Part shown: one piece after another, positions 1 to 8,230 of the stretch
How the letters are laid out: each line of letters begins with the position of its first letter
Numbering within the stretch: the first letter of the stretch is position 1
Assembly: GCA_021299715.1 (NCBI GenBank)
Contig: JAJTEL010000005.1
Coordinates: forward strand, 1-42,954
Length of the DNA stretch: 42,954 nt
Reading direction: 5' to 3'
Origin: Ilumatobacteraceae bacterium
Lineage (GTDB): Bacteria; Actinomycetota; Acidimicrobiia; Acidimicrobiales; Ilumatobacteraceae
Notes under the pieces: model-generated
Seen by the model: the letters and a program-made list of their open reading frames with translations, nothing else
Told to the model about the DNA's origin: nothing
The model's database searches: none
Position numbers and translations under genes: made by a program

Positions 1-404
1 GTCCATCCTTCAATTTTCTGCCGCATTGCTCGTAAGGCAGGGTTGAAGCGCTCAATATGTCCAACGCCACCAATGAGGTTCGCATTAGCGAAAGCTTCTA
101 CTAATTGAGTTGCTTCCACATGTGTAGGGGCGACCGGTTTCTCAATAAGTGCGTGGATACCTGCCTTCGCAAGCGTGAGTCCAAGATCTAAGTGAAAAAC
201 AGTGGGTGCGGCTACCACGCAGTAGTCAATACCCGAGGCAATCAATTCATCAAGGGTGTCGAATACACGGTGTCCATTGATTGTGCCCTGTCCAGCAAGT
301 GCTGGGTCGTGCACGCCAACAAAGTCGACTCCATCGATTTGGTCGAGAAGCCTCATGTGATGGCGACCCATCATGCCAAGGCCAACAAGGCCTGCGCGCA
401 ACAT
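1..404 (-). CDS. Gfo/Idh/MocA-family sugar-nucleotide dehydrogenase (WbpB/WlbA-like), 3' end missing
   Basis: The N-terminal 134 codons of an NAD(P)-dependent oxidoreductase are present; the C-terminus lies beyond the left edge. The reading shows a Rossmann loop GLVGLGMMGRHH at residues 5-16, the family EKP motif at 88-90, and GHIERFNPA near 115-123, a stretch typical of WlbA/WbpB enzymes that oxidise C3 of UDP-GlcNAc-uronic acid. The start is an ATG at 404-402, one base after the stop of the upstream aminotransferase gene, so the two are probably translationally coupled. With the following aminotransferase and acetyltransferase this gives three consecutive enzymes of the UDP-2,3-diacetamido-2,3-dideoxy-glucuronate pathway. 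The substrate is inferred from that context. The last 20 bases repeat a stretch of the neighbouring aminotransferase gene (see findings), so the extreme left end should be treated with caution. Confidence 0.85.
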   Translation of the reverse strand, partial: MLRAGLVGLGMMGRHHMRLLDQIDGVDFVGVHDPALAGQGTINGHRVFDTLDELIASGIDYCVVAAPTVFHLDLGLTLAKAGIHALIEKPVAPTHVEATQLVEAFANANLIGGVGHIERFNPALRAMRQKIEGW

Positions 405-405
405 G

Positions 406-1482
406 TCAGCTTCCTGCTTGAGCAACAGAGTTCACTGTTGACACAATTGTTTCAAGATCGGACTGAGACAATGACGGATGAACTGGCAACGACAAGCACT
501 GTTGCGCCACTTGTTCTGTGACGGGTAGGTCGAGTGTTAAACCGAATGAAGGAAGACGATGAATGGGGGTGGGGTAGTACACGCCATTTCCAACGCCTCT
601 CTTTGTGAGTTCTTCTGCAAAGGCGTCTCTGTTGTGATCAACTACTCGAATGGTGTATTGGTGGTACACGTGAGTTGCACCGGCAGCAACAGGTGGAGTC
701 ACCACACCTTTTAAGTTGTCAGACAAAAATTTTGCATTTTGCTGTCGAGTTTTTGTCCATCCTTCAATTTTCTGAAGTTGTACTCGTCCAATTGCGGCGT
801 GCAGGTCTGTCATACGAGTATTGAACCCAATAACCTCGTTCTCATATCGGCGTTCCATTCCTTGATTACGAAGGAGCCGAACTTGGCGCGCTATGTGATC
901 ACAGCCGGTAGTGACCATGCCACCTTCGCCAGACGTCATGTTCTTTGTTGGATAAAAAGAAAAGGATGCCGCTGCACCGAACGCGCCAACTGGTGTTCCG
1001 TCGAGTTCGGCTAAATGTGCCTGTGCGGCATCTTCAAAGAGCACAAGGTTGTGACGTTGACAAATTGCTTGCAGTTCGTGCATGGCGGCTGGATGACCGT
1101 AGAGATGAACAGGCATGATGGCGCGAGTGCGAGGCGTAATTGCTGCTTCCACAGACTTTGGGTCGAGGTTGAAATAGTCGGCCTCTACGTCGGCAAAGAC
1201 CGGCGTTGCACCTGCGAGCTTCACGGAGTTAGCAGTTGCAGCGAAACTAAAGGAAGGGACAATGACTTCGTCGCCTTGGCGGATGCCAGCTGCAACAAAC
1301 GCCATGTGAAGCGCAGATGTACCTGAGTTCACTGCAATGCAGTGACGATTGCCAACGAACGGCGAGAATTCATCTTCAAAGGCCTTCACTTCTGGGCCTT
1401 GGGCAAGCATTCCCGAACGCAGAACGCGGTCGACGGCTTCGCGTTCGTCATCACCGATGATGGGCTTGGCAGCAGGGATCAT
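406..1482 (-). CDS. wbpE: DegT/DnrJ/EryC1/StrS-family PLP aminotransferase (WbpE-like)
   Basis: A 358-residue PLP-dependent sugar aminotransferase of normal family length. The Schiff-base lysine is K180 in SFYPTKNM, followed by the glycine-rich SGEGGMV. The cofactor-ring aspartate is D151 in FEDAAQA, and NSGTSALHMA near 52-61 is the phosphate-binding region. Enzymes of this type transfer an amino group from glutamate to a keto-sugar nucleotide; with a WbpB-like dehydrogenase and a WbpD-like acetyltransferase on either side, the likely substrate is UDP-3-keto-GlcNAc-uronic acid. The start ATG (1482-1480) overlaps the TGA of the upstream acetyltransferase gene as ATGA, and the next gene starts one base after this stop, so the three form a tightly coupled unit. 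The gene family is certain; the exact sugar is inferred from context. Confidence 0.9.
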   Translation of the reverse strand: MIPAAKPIIGDDEREAVDRVLRSGMLAQGPEVKAFEDEFSPFVGNRHCIAVNSGTSALHMAFVAAGIRQGDEVIVPSFSFAATANSVKLAGATPVFADVEADYFNLDPKSVEAAITPRTRAIMPVHLYGHPAAMHELQAICQRHNLVLFEDAAQAHLAELDGTPVGAFGAAASFSFYPTKNMTSGEGGMVTTGCDHIARQVRLLRNQGMERRYENEVIGFNTRMTDLHAAIGRVQLQKIEGWTKTRQQNAKFLSDNLKGVVTPPVAAGATHVYHQYTIRVVDHNRDAFAEELTKRGVGNGVYYPTPIHRLPSFGLTLDLPVTEQVAQQCLSLPVHPSLSQSDLETIVSTVNSVAQAGS

Positions 1483-2081
1483 TTTTCTTCCGATTCCTTG
1501 AGAATATTGGTGCTGACTTCTTCGTATTGAGTGCCGTCAACGGGACACTCAAACTTACCGTTACCAAGGCTTTGTAATGGGCGGCCCTGCTTGCCGACCC
1601 ACCCAACGCGCCGGGCAGGCACCCCGACCATTAACGCGTAGTCAGGGACATCTTTGGTGACCACGGCTCCGGCCGCAATAGTGGCCCATTTGCCTATCTT
1701 CACTGGTGCCACACAGACGGCTCGAGCCCCGATAGAGGCACCATCGTCAATAGTGACCCCTACGGCTTCCCAATCGTCACCGCCCTTGAGGTCCATATTG
1801 GGTGTAACAGATCGCGGGAATTGGTCATTTGTGAGCACCGCAGCTGGCCCAATGAAGACCCCGTTTCCAAGGATTGCTGGCTCGTACACAAGTGCGTAAT
1901 TTTGAACCTTGCAATTGCGACCCAAAGAGACACCCGTGCCGATGTAGGCACCGCGTCCAATGATGCAACCGTCTCCGATTGATGCATTTTCACGAACTTG
2001 GGCGTAATGCCAAATCTTGGATTCTTCTCCAAGATAAACATTTGTCCCAAGATCAGCAGTTTCATGAACGAACGAACTCAT
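1479..2081 (-). CDS. wbpD: Left-handed beta-helix sugar N-acetyltransferase (WbpD/WlbB-like)
   Basis: A hexapeptide-repeat acyltransferase of about 200 residues. Repeats run from about residue 10 to 150 (for example IGDGCIIGRGAYIGTG, then IDDGASIGARAVCVAP and IGKWATIAAGAVVTKDV), followed by VGVPARRVGWV and a short tail, all characteristic of WlbB/WbpD. The enzyme would use acetyl-CoA to acetylate the 3-amino group of UDP-GlcNAc3N-uronic acid in the cytoplasm. The reading frame stays open 32 codons further upstream, but I chose the ATG at 2081-2079: it begins MSSFVHETA, the expected N-terminus, and has an AGGAC ribosome-binding site. It heads the minus-strand sugar-nucleotide operon and is divergent from the large membrane-protein gene; the 61-base gap between them must hold both promoters. 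Confidence 0.9.
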   Translation of the reverse strand: MSSFVHETADLGTNVYLGEESKIWHYAQVRENASIGDGCIIGRGAYIGTGVSLGRNCKVQNYALVYEPAILGNGVFIGPAAVLTNDQFPRSVTPNMDLKGGDDWEAVGVTIDDGASIGARAVCVAPVKIGKWATIAAGAVVTKDVPDYALMVGVPARRVGWVGKQGRPLQSLGNGKFECPVDGTQYEEVSTNILKESEEK

Positions 2082-2142
2082 TGTCCTAAGGCTAGTTCTT
2101 TTCATCTCTACAATGAGATGTCCGTCATTTATTGGAGAAGCA

Positions 2143-4107
2143 GTGAATTTACTCAGCACGAGTCTTTTCCGAAGCAATCGGCTTTACTCGGCACTATCCA
2201 CCGCTTTCTTCTTTGCACTTGTCGCGTATGTAGTTGACTCAACTACTGAAACCGCCTTTTTAGCGGGGGTTTTTGGCTTTCTGTACGGGTTGATTGGAAA
2301 GCAATTCTCGGCTGTGTTCTTAGGATTTGCGCTTTCGTTGGTTGCTTGCACAGTGTGCGCACTCTTAGCGGCGACATTTGTTCCTTCGTACTCACTAGAT
2401 GGTCAGATAGTCCTCTCCGTATTTCTTTTTATTGCACTCGTGATAACGGTATGCACACCATCAATTTCGAACACAGAAGACGAAAGAAAATTTGCAGTCT
2501 CATTTGTGGGTGCGATTGTTCTGATTGGTGTTTTACTGCGAGGTGTTCGTGAGTGGACGTCAGAAAGTGCATTTGGATTTCTGGCGAGTAGTGGCGAAGA
2601 CAACGCAGCATGGTTGTTGGCACTGTCGAAGTCAGTTGCAGATGGTCAGACTCAACTAACTGCTGCGAGTAGTCAATCTGGTGGGCCAGGTACTGGCGTT
2701 CTCATCAACATTGTGCGTCAACTGATGACAACTTTGGGTGAGGTTGCACCTGTTTCCAACGCTGAAAACGCCCTTGTTCTAGCTAGGGCTTATGTAATTG
2801 TCGGCGTGATTACGGCGTTGTCTTGGTTTGTTGTTGGAGTAGCACGTACCTCAAGCATTGACTTCGTAAGCCGATGTGCGTTCGGGGCGGTAGGGGGAGT
2901 ACTTGGCTACGCATTCATTATGGGCGTGGCAGCAGCCGGACATTTCTCTGCGGGTGTCGCTGTGATGTTTTTATCCTTTGGAGTCGTCACCTATTTGCTG
3001 TTGCCAGATGTGACGCGAAGAGATCAAGTTCTGAAATACGCAATTGTCTTTTTGTCCCTTATCGCCGCGGGCCAGTCGTGGTTTCCCCTCACTGGACTTG
3101 CGTTCGTTTACATATTCGGAATTTGTGTTGTTCTCTTGGTTCCGTTTGTAAAAACCAAACCAACCGCAAAAACAATTCGATGGATGACATTTTCTGCAGT
3201 AGCCGTTCTCGTTTTTGCGTATGTGTCGTACACACGACTTTTCGCAAGTTTTCTTCAGAACGCATTAGATCTTGATTATGTGATTATGAATCTGACTATC
3301 GCAGGTGGTTATTCCACCGTAAATGCGTGGATTGTTGCACTCAGTTTTATTGCAATGGTGATGTGGGCATTCAACTCAGACGAACTTCAAAAGAATCGCT
3401 CACATTGGGTATTACCGCTCGTCATTGTGATTCCAACGATTCTTCTTTTTACATGGTCGTATTTTTTGGCGCCCTACGTCCCGCAGTACGGCGCTTGGAA
3501 ATATTTGTATATCTCTGTTGCAGTCACCGCACCAGCGGCAGTTGTGATTTCTCATCGGTTTATTCCACAACACTTGTCTAGGTCTACAGTGCGTCTTGTA
3601 CCTATTGTGTTGGTGTTTATTTCGGCAATGTTTTCTCCACCATGGAATTCAATTCAGTGGACTGTGAAGTTAAATCAACCGTCATATACATGGGCATCTG
3701 CGGTAGTTCAGGAATTAAGGGATCGTCCCACTTCTCCGGTCGGTTGCGTGAATACGACTAAGGGCGATGTCGGTCAGAATTACATCGCGTATCTCTGCAG
3801 TCGCATGGCGTTCGGTTTGGGCGGCTTTGACGAAGTTGAGCATCGAGTGTGGACAGCCGCCAACATTTGCCAGATCTCGCCTGAGCAGGCCCGTGCCACA
3901 TTTGACGATCAGTTTCAGAAGAATTTCACAGCAATTCTCTTTGATGGCACGCGAACGTCATCTTTCGCCGACTGTCAAGCACCAATTACTGACAGACCAG
4001 AGGTCTCGAATGGTTGGTTGTCTTCTATCAGCTGGTCAAAAGTGCGTAAGTTAGATGTTGAGGGCAATGTCGTGAAGGTGAAACCAACAGTGCCCGAAAA
4101 AGAATGA
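2143..4107 (+). CDS. Large polytopic membrane protein of unknown function, polysaccharide locus
   Basis: About 654 residues with roughly a dozen hydrophobic segments covering the first three quarters, then a polar C-terminal region of about 150 residues with several cysteines (for example VGCVNTT and IAYLCSRMAF) that probably faces outside. I do not recognise the family. The layout resembles multi-spanning polymerases or GT-C glycosyltransferases of actinobacterial cell-wall loci, but no catalytic motif is certain. I chose the GTG at 2143 because it has GGAG five bases upstream; an ATG at 2113 is in frame but lacks a ribosome-binding site. The stop overlaps the start of the next membrane-protein gene as ATGA, so the two are probably made together. 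An assembly, flippase or glycan-extension role is inferred from position only. Confidence 0.75.
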   Translation: MNLLSTSLFRSNRLYSALSTAFFFALVAYVVDSTTETAFLAGVFGFLYGLIGKQFSAVFLGFALSLVACTVCALLAATFVPSYSLDGQIVLSVFLFIALVITVCTPSISNTEDERKFAVSFVGAIVLIGVLLRGVREWTSESAFGFLASSGEDNAAWLLALSKSVADGQTQLTAASSQSGGPGTGVLINIVRQLMTTLGEVAPVSNAENALVLARAYVIVGVITALSWFVVGVARTSSIDFVSRCAFGAVGGVLGYAFIMGVAAAGHFSAGVAVMFLSFGVVTYLLLPDVTRRDQVLKYAIVFLSLIAAGQSWFPLTGLAFVYIFGICVVLLVPFVKTKPTAKTIRWMTFSAVAVLVFAYVSYTRLFASFLQNALDLDYVIMNLTIAGGYSTVNAWIVALSFIAMVMWAFNSDELQKNRSHWVLPLVIVIPTILLFTWSYFLAPYVPQYGAWKYLYISVAVTAPAAVVISHRFIPQHLSRSTVRLVPIVLVFISAMFSPPWNSIQWTVKLNQPSYTWASAVVQELRDRPTSPVGCVNTTKGDVGQNYIAYLCSRMAFGLGGFDEVEHRVWTAANICQISPEQARATFDDQFQKNFTAILFDGTRTSSFADCQAPITDRPEVSNGWLSSISWSKVRKLDVEGNVVKVKPTVPEKE

Positions 4108-6428
4108 CGTTTTCCGACAAGCAATCTCGCGCATTACGACTCTTACTGGTTGTGCTCTTGTTTGGGAGCACCTTCTATTCATTGAACGTTTCGTTGCACT
4201 GGCTGCTTGTTTTATCGTTGAGCAGTCTGATTTCCGTTGCAGTACTTAAGCGTGCAAACCCAATTTTGTATTGGCCCATTGGGCTCTTGGTTCTCATAAC
4301 AGCCCTCTATATGGGTTATGTCGCGCAATGGCTAGGAAGTTCGGTGGGAGTTGATGACGATAACGCTTCTCGTCTTTTTCTCATTATCGCTGTGGTCTTT
4401 GCGGTTCTGGCTGGTTTTCGAGCAATTCGAACGGCCGATGTAATAACAACACCGTCGTTGTCACGAATAGTTACGGTCGGCATCATGGCAGCACTCCCGG
4501 TTGTTTTGCTCATTCTTGTGACTCAACGTTGGGTAGACGAACCAGTCAGATTGATTTCAGGTCATCTTGCTGGGGGTGACCATGGAGCGCATAACGAAAT
4601 TGTTCATAAGTTGTTGCGCGCATCTGGTGATGTTGTATTTGCCAGTCCATTTCAGATGTACACCTACCCACAGTCATTGCACTTCTTTATCGCCAATCTC
4701 ACTGCGTTGACAGGGCCCGACTCAACTCTTCCGTTGTTGGCCCACGAGTATGCGATGGGTGCTTGGGTGGAGTGGTTGCAATTTGCGGCTTATTGTCAAC
4801 TGGCTGTCGTTGTATTTATGAAGGGAGCCCACGGCACAGGCATACGACGTGTCATGTTCTTACCCCCACTCGCATTTGCATTCTCAGCTATGGACAACTT
4901 TGTTGTTCATCTTCTGTGGTCGGGCTTTACAACATCACTAGGAATGACGTGGGTACTTCTTGCGTTTCTTGCTGTTGCAGACCGCTTGGTGAATAGTGAA
5001 TCCTGGCGTCACCTTGTTATGACCTTTGCAGTTCTTTTGTTCTTCGCCCTGAGTGCATGGAATATTTATCAACCCTACGCCGTAATTTTCTTGGGCGTAG
5101 CTGCGTTCACACTTCTTCGCTTCATCAACGAAAGAAGTGCTCATAGAACAAAAGTGACAGCAGTGCTGTCGACGGCGTTGCGACCATCAATTCAATTTGT
5201 TCTCACAGCACTCGGTCTGATTCTTGCGTTACTAGTCATTCTTGGCTCCGAGAGCCCAGCAGTTCGTTCATTGTTGCTAGATGGCTCTACATATAAGCCA
5301 TATCTCTACACCGTTCTGATGTGGGGCGTTTTTGCCGTCATTCTGTGTTTTGCTGTGAAGGACTCTTGGTTGAGTCAATTGACGAGCGGAAAGAGTTTCC
5401 TTCTAAGCCACTTGGGTTTTGTTGCAGGAATGGTTGTAACTGTCTCCGTGGCGGGAGGCTTTTCAGTTTTTGAACAGCCGTATTACGTCCAAAAAATGTT
5501 CTGGATTTTGTTATTCATTTCCGTCCCTGTGGTGTTATCACTTGTGGCTCTCACCTTTGAACGTTTCCAAGCAACACGTCCCACTTCAACGCAAGTAGCA
5601 CTGAGTCTCTCTGTTGTCATTGCACTTTTGCTGACGCCAATGATTCAGGGCCGCCTACCCGTTAACGCGACAAAAAAACACAATGTGGACTGGTTTGCGA
5701 ATGCGATTGTTAAGGACTTTGAAGATCCAACAAACAGAAAGATTGCATTTTCGTGGGTCGACAAACTGGGATCCCATCTCAGCAATTTGGCGTTACGTGC
5801 AACATCTGACTTGGTGATGCCCGTCGAAACCGGAATATCAGGCAATGCATTTTTGGCGTGCACATTCATGAATGAAAATAAGGCAACGTTGGCATACACC
5901 ACGCCAAACGGTCGTGCGGAAATGGTGGCATCTGGATGTGACCCCTCCATCACTTACGTAGAGAACGGTGAACTTCAAACCAATCCGTCTCTTGATTACT
6001 TCACTCTCGACGCTAGAAGGACTGAACAAATCGCTGAGGGGAAAGCCGGTTTTCGTTTCTTGTTGCGAGGCTTTCTGCCTCCGGAACGATGGGGTACATG
6101 GGCTGGTGGATACCGGTCGGCGCTTGGTTTCGATGTTTCTGCAAAAGTTTCGACACCAACACTTGTTCTGTCTCTGCGAAGACACCCACAAACACCAGCC
6201 ACGCGCGAATTGATAATTGCTGCCAACGGAACGATTGTAAGTAAGGCCCAATTTGGGGTTAGTCGTGAAAAGGACATAGAGGTTGCACTGCCCCTCTCAA
6301 CGGTTGGTCGTCCTGTGGAGTTAACACTCACTTGTACACGCGCTGAGAATGAAATTGTGAAAGATGATCCAGTTGATGGTCCTGAGCCATGTGTTGGAGT
6401 GAAATCTATGGTTTTACGAAACGGCTAG
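4104..6428 (+). CDS. Large polytopic membrane protein, candidate GT-C-type glycosyltransferase
   Basis: A 774-residue protein with about 12-14 hydrophobic segments through residue 520, followed by an extracytoplasmic C-terminal domain of about 250 residues. A loop after the fourth or fifth segment reads GGDHGAHNEIVHKLL and, some 25 residues on, MYTYPQSLHFF. Acidic/His loops of this kind followed by a YP-x(3)-HF stretch are seen in lipid-linked-sugar (GT-C) transferases and related polytopic glycan enzymes, which is why I propose that class; this is inference, not recognition. It starts within the stop of the preceding membrane-protein gene (ATGA), so the pair is co-translated. It is convergent with the wzt gene, whose stop lies only four bases away. 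The natural candidate role is extension, transfer or modification of the exported glycan outside the membrane. Confidence 0.75.
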   Translation: MTFSDKQSRALRLLLVVLLFGSTFYSLNVSLHWLLVLSLSSLISVAVLKRANPILYWPIGLLVLITALYMGYVAQWLGSSVGVDDDNASRLFLIIAVVFAVLAGFRAIRTADVITTPSLSRIVTVGIMAALPVVLLILVTQRWVDEPVRLISGHLAGGDHGAHNEIVHKLLRASGDVVFASPFQMYTYPQSLHFFIANLTALTGPDSTLPLLAHEYAMGAWVEWLQFAAYCQLAVVVFMKGAHGTGIRRVMFLPPLAFAFSAMDNFVVHLLWSGFTTSLGMTWVLLAFLAVADRLVNSESWRHLVMTFAVLLFFALSAWNIYQPYAVIFLGVAAFTLLRFINERSAHRTKVTAVLSTALRPSIQFVLTALGLILALLVILGSESPAVRSLLLDGSTYKPYLYTVLMWGVFAVILCFAVKDSWLSQLTSGKSFLLSHLGFVAGMVVTVSVAGGFSVFEQPYYVQKMFWILLFISVPVVLSLVALTFERFQATRPTSTQVALSLSVVIALLLTPMIQGRLPVNATKKHNVDWFANAIVKDFEDPTNRKIAFSWVDKLGSHLSNLALRATSDLVMPVETGISGNAFLACTFMNENKATLAYTTPNGRAEMVASGCDPSITYVENGELQTNPSLDYFTLDARRTEQIAEGKAGFRFLLRGFLPPERWGTWAGGYRSALGFDVSAKVSTPTLVLSLRRHPQTPATRELIIAANGTIVSKAQFGVSREKDIEVALPLSTVGRPVELTLTCTRAENEIVKDDPVDGPEPCVGVKSMVLRNG

Positions 6429-6432
6429 CGAA

Positions 6433-7632
6433 TCAAATTGACCAAGTTCCACCAATTCGTGTGACGCCTTCGTCAAATGTTCCATTTTGAACAACGTTGA
6501 ATCGGAAGCCCTTTTCAATGTGGTCGTAAGGATTGACCTCTGCATTGTCTGACACATCAATTGTGAGGTCGAACGTTCCTTCAAGAATTGGTAACGAGTC
6601 AACCACGAAGTTAACGACGCCTTTTCTTGATGTTGTAGGAATTGTGAGGCCACGTCGTTTGGTGTTACTTCCAAACACATTGAAGCCATGAAGATGTGTA
6701 ATGCGAAGCCCAACGACCAACTCTGCAACTGGTGAGTTGATTTCGTATTCGATTCGCACTTTTAGTGGCTGACCACTTTCAAATGTATTTGCGTCTCGTC
6801 CATCTAAAGATGACAAGGCAACCTTGGTGATGCGCACTTCACCAGTACCCCAACGGTCAAGTGGTTCATCGGAAATATCTGAGGTCTCTACGTGTTCAAC
6901 ATGGTGTGCAGCGCCGGTGTATTCAGACACAACTTCGAAGGCTGGTCCGAGTGTCTGCACGATGCCTTTTTCGAGCCACAAAGCCCGGTGGCAAAACTGC
7001 GAGACCTGGCTGAGTCCGTGGCTTACGAAGACGATTGTTCTACCCTCACGACGGAATTGCTCAATCTTCTGGAAGCATCGTTGCTGGAATTCTTCATCGC
7101 CAACAGCAAGTACCTCGTCGATGATGAGAATTTCAGGCTCAACGTTGATAGCTACCGCGAATCCGAGGCGAACGACCATTCCCGACGAGTAGTTCTTTAC
7201 TGGTGTATCAATGAATTGCTCTAATCCGGCAAAACCCACAATGTCATCAAATTTGTTTTCAATTTCACGACGAGTCATGCCAAGAATCGCTCCGTTAAGT
7301 GCGATGTTTTCTCGGCCTGAGAGGTCTGGGTGAAAACCAGCGCCCAGTTCTAAGAGTGCGGCAACTTTTCCGTTAGCGACAAGTTGACCACGATCAGGCG
7401 TCAATATTCCAGCGAGACATTTAAGGAGTGTGCTTTTACCAGAACCGTTAGACCCAATGATTCCGAAGGCTTCCCCTTCTGGAATTTCAAACGTGACATC
7501 TTGGAGTGCCCAGAAGTCCTCGTATTGCCCGCGACGGCCCTTAGCAATTGCAGCTTTGAGATACTGGTTCTTCTCGTGGTAGAGCCGAAACATCTTCCAC
7601 AGCCCATCAACTTTGATCGCGTAATCCTTCAT
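6433..7632 (-). CDS. wzt: Polysaccharide ABC exporter ATPase with C-terminal glycan-binding domain (Wzt)
   Basis: A 399-residue ATPase that energises export of a finished, lipid-linked polysaccharide. The nucleotide-binding domain (about residues 1-240) has Walker A GSNGSGKST (60-68), the signature variant YSSGMVVRLGFA (149-159), Walker B ILIIDE (168-173) and the H-loop SHG (H205). The degenerate signature and the VGDEEFQQRC stretch are typical of Wzt/TagH-type exporters. Residues of about 265-399 form an additional beta-rich domain ending FDEGVTRIGGTWSI, matching the Wzt C-terminal domain that in enteric O-antigen systems recognises the capped end of the glycan. Its permease partner (Wzm) lies about 5.7 kb away on the opposite strand at 13317. 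The gene is divergent from the coiled-coil gene at 7712. Confidence 0.93.
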   Translation of the reverse strand: MKDYAIKVDGLWKMFRLYHEKNQYLKAAIAKGRRGQYEDFWALQDVTFEIPEGEAFGIIGSNGSGKSTLLKCLAGILTPDRGQLVANGKVAALLELGAGFHPDLSGRENIALNGAILGMTRREIENKFDDIVGFAGLEQFIDTPVKNYSSGMVVRLGFAVAINVEPEILIIDEVLAVGDEEFQQRCFQKIEQFRREGRTIVFVSHGLSQVSQFCHRALWLEKGIVQTLGPAFEVVSEYTGAAHHVEHVETSDISDEPLDRWGTGEVRITKVALSSLDGRDANTFESGQPLKVRIEYEINSPVAELVVGLRITHLHGFNVFGSNTKRRGLTIPTTSRKGVVNFVVDSLPILEGTFDLTIDVSDNAEVNPYDHIEKGFRFNVVQNGTFDEGVTRIGGTWSI

Positions 7633-7711
7633 ATTTGGGCAAGACTCCTAGAGTGACTCCACATCAGATGGTACTTTCTTCTGAGCCCAAAGTCTGCAAG
7701 GTTGAGATTTC

Positions 7712-8218
7712 GTGACGAATAATCGAATTGACGAAATATTGAAACAGATTCAAGACGGCATCGATTCTCGCCGTGCTGCTGGGGCATTTCCCGCAGGCTA
7801 TGAACTGGGTGTAGAAGAAGAACATCGACTTCAACTCGGTAAGAAATCGCTAGATGAGATTCATCAAATTCAGTTGTTACTTAGTCATCTGGAACAACTG
7901 AAGATTGCAATGGCCCAACTGATAGAAACGCCGGAGGATACGTCGCGTTTCCGCCTTATTCGAATTATTCGCGATACTGCTCGAACACGCCACGACCTAC
8001 GTGCAACAAAACGCCAATTAATTGAGATTAATCAGCGTCTTGATCAAGTTCTCTTGGATGTCCTTTCGAAGACAGTGAGAGAGATTGCGCCTGTAGAGCA
8101 AATTGCTAACTCTGTGTTGACCCAGGTGGTGGAACGAACCTTGGTAAATGAGCAACTCACTGTTCTCATCACAGACTTAGAACAACGAATTAACAAACTT
8201 GAGAACCCTTCTGAGTAA
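7712..8218 (+). CDS. Small coiled-coil protein in the polysaccharide locus, function unknown
   Basis: A 168-residue soluble, highly helical protein with no signal peptide or membrane segment. It begins with a GTG at 7712. The first 45 residues (IDEILKQIQDGIDSRRAAG then FPAGYE) resemble the short N-terminal segment that precedes methyltransferase or glycosyltransferase domains in other polysaccharide clusters; the rest (about 50-165) is heptad-like, rich in Leu, Glu, Gln and Arg, and ends in LEQRINKLENPSE. It precedes the glycosyltransferase gene at 8231 by 12 bases and is probably co-transcribed with it. I cannot name a family. A scaffolding role linking the glycosyltransferases, the methyltransferase and the exporter is a plausible inference. 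Confidence 0.7.
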   Translation: MTNNRIDEILKQIQDGIDSRRAAGAFPAGYELGVEEEHRLQLGKKSLDEIHQIQLLLSHLEQLKIAMAQLIETPEDTSRFRLIRIIRDTARTRHDLRATKRQLIEINQRLDQVLLDVLSKTVREIAPVEQIANSVLTQVVERTLVNEQLTVLITDLEQRINKLENPSE

Positions 8219-8230
8219 GGGATTGTCCAC

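Noticed and set aside
192..521. A 109-residue plus-strand ORF at the left edge.
   Set aside because: It lies opposite two coupled minus-strand genes whose motifs are clear.
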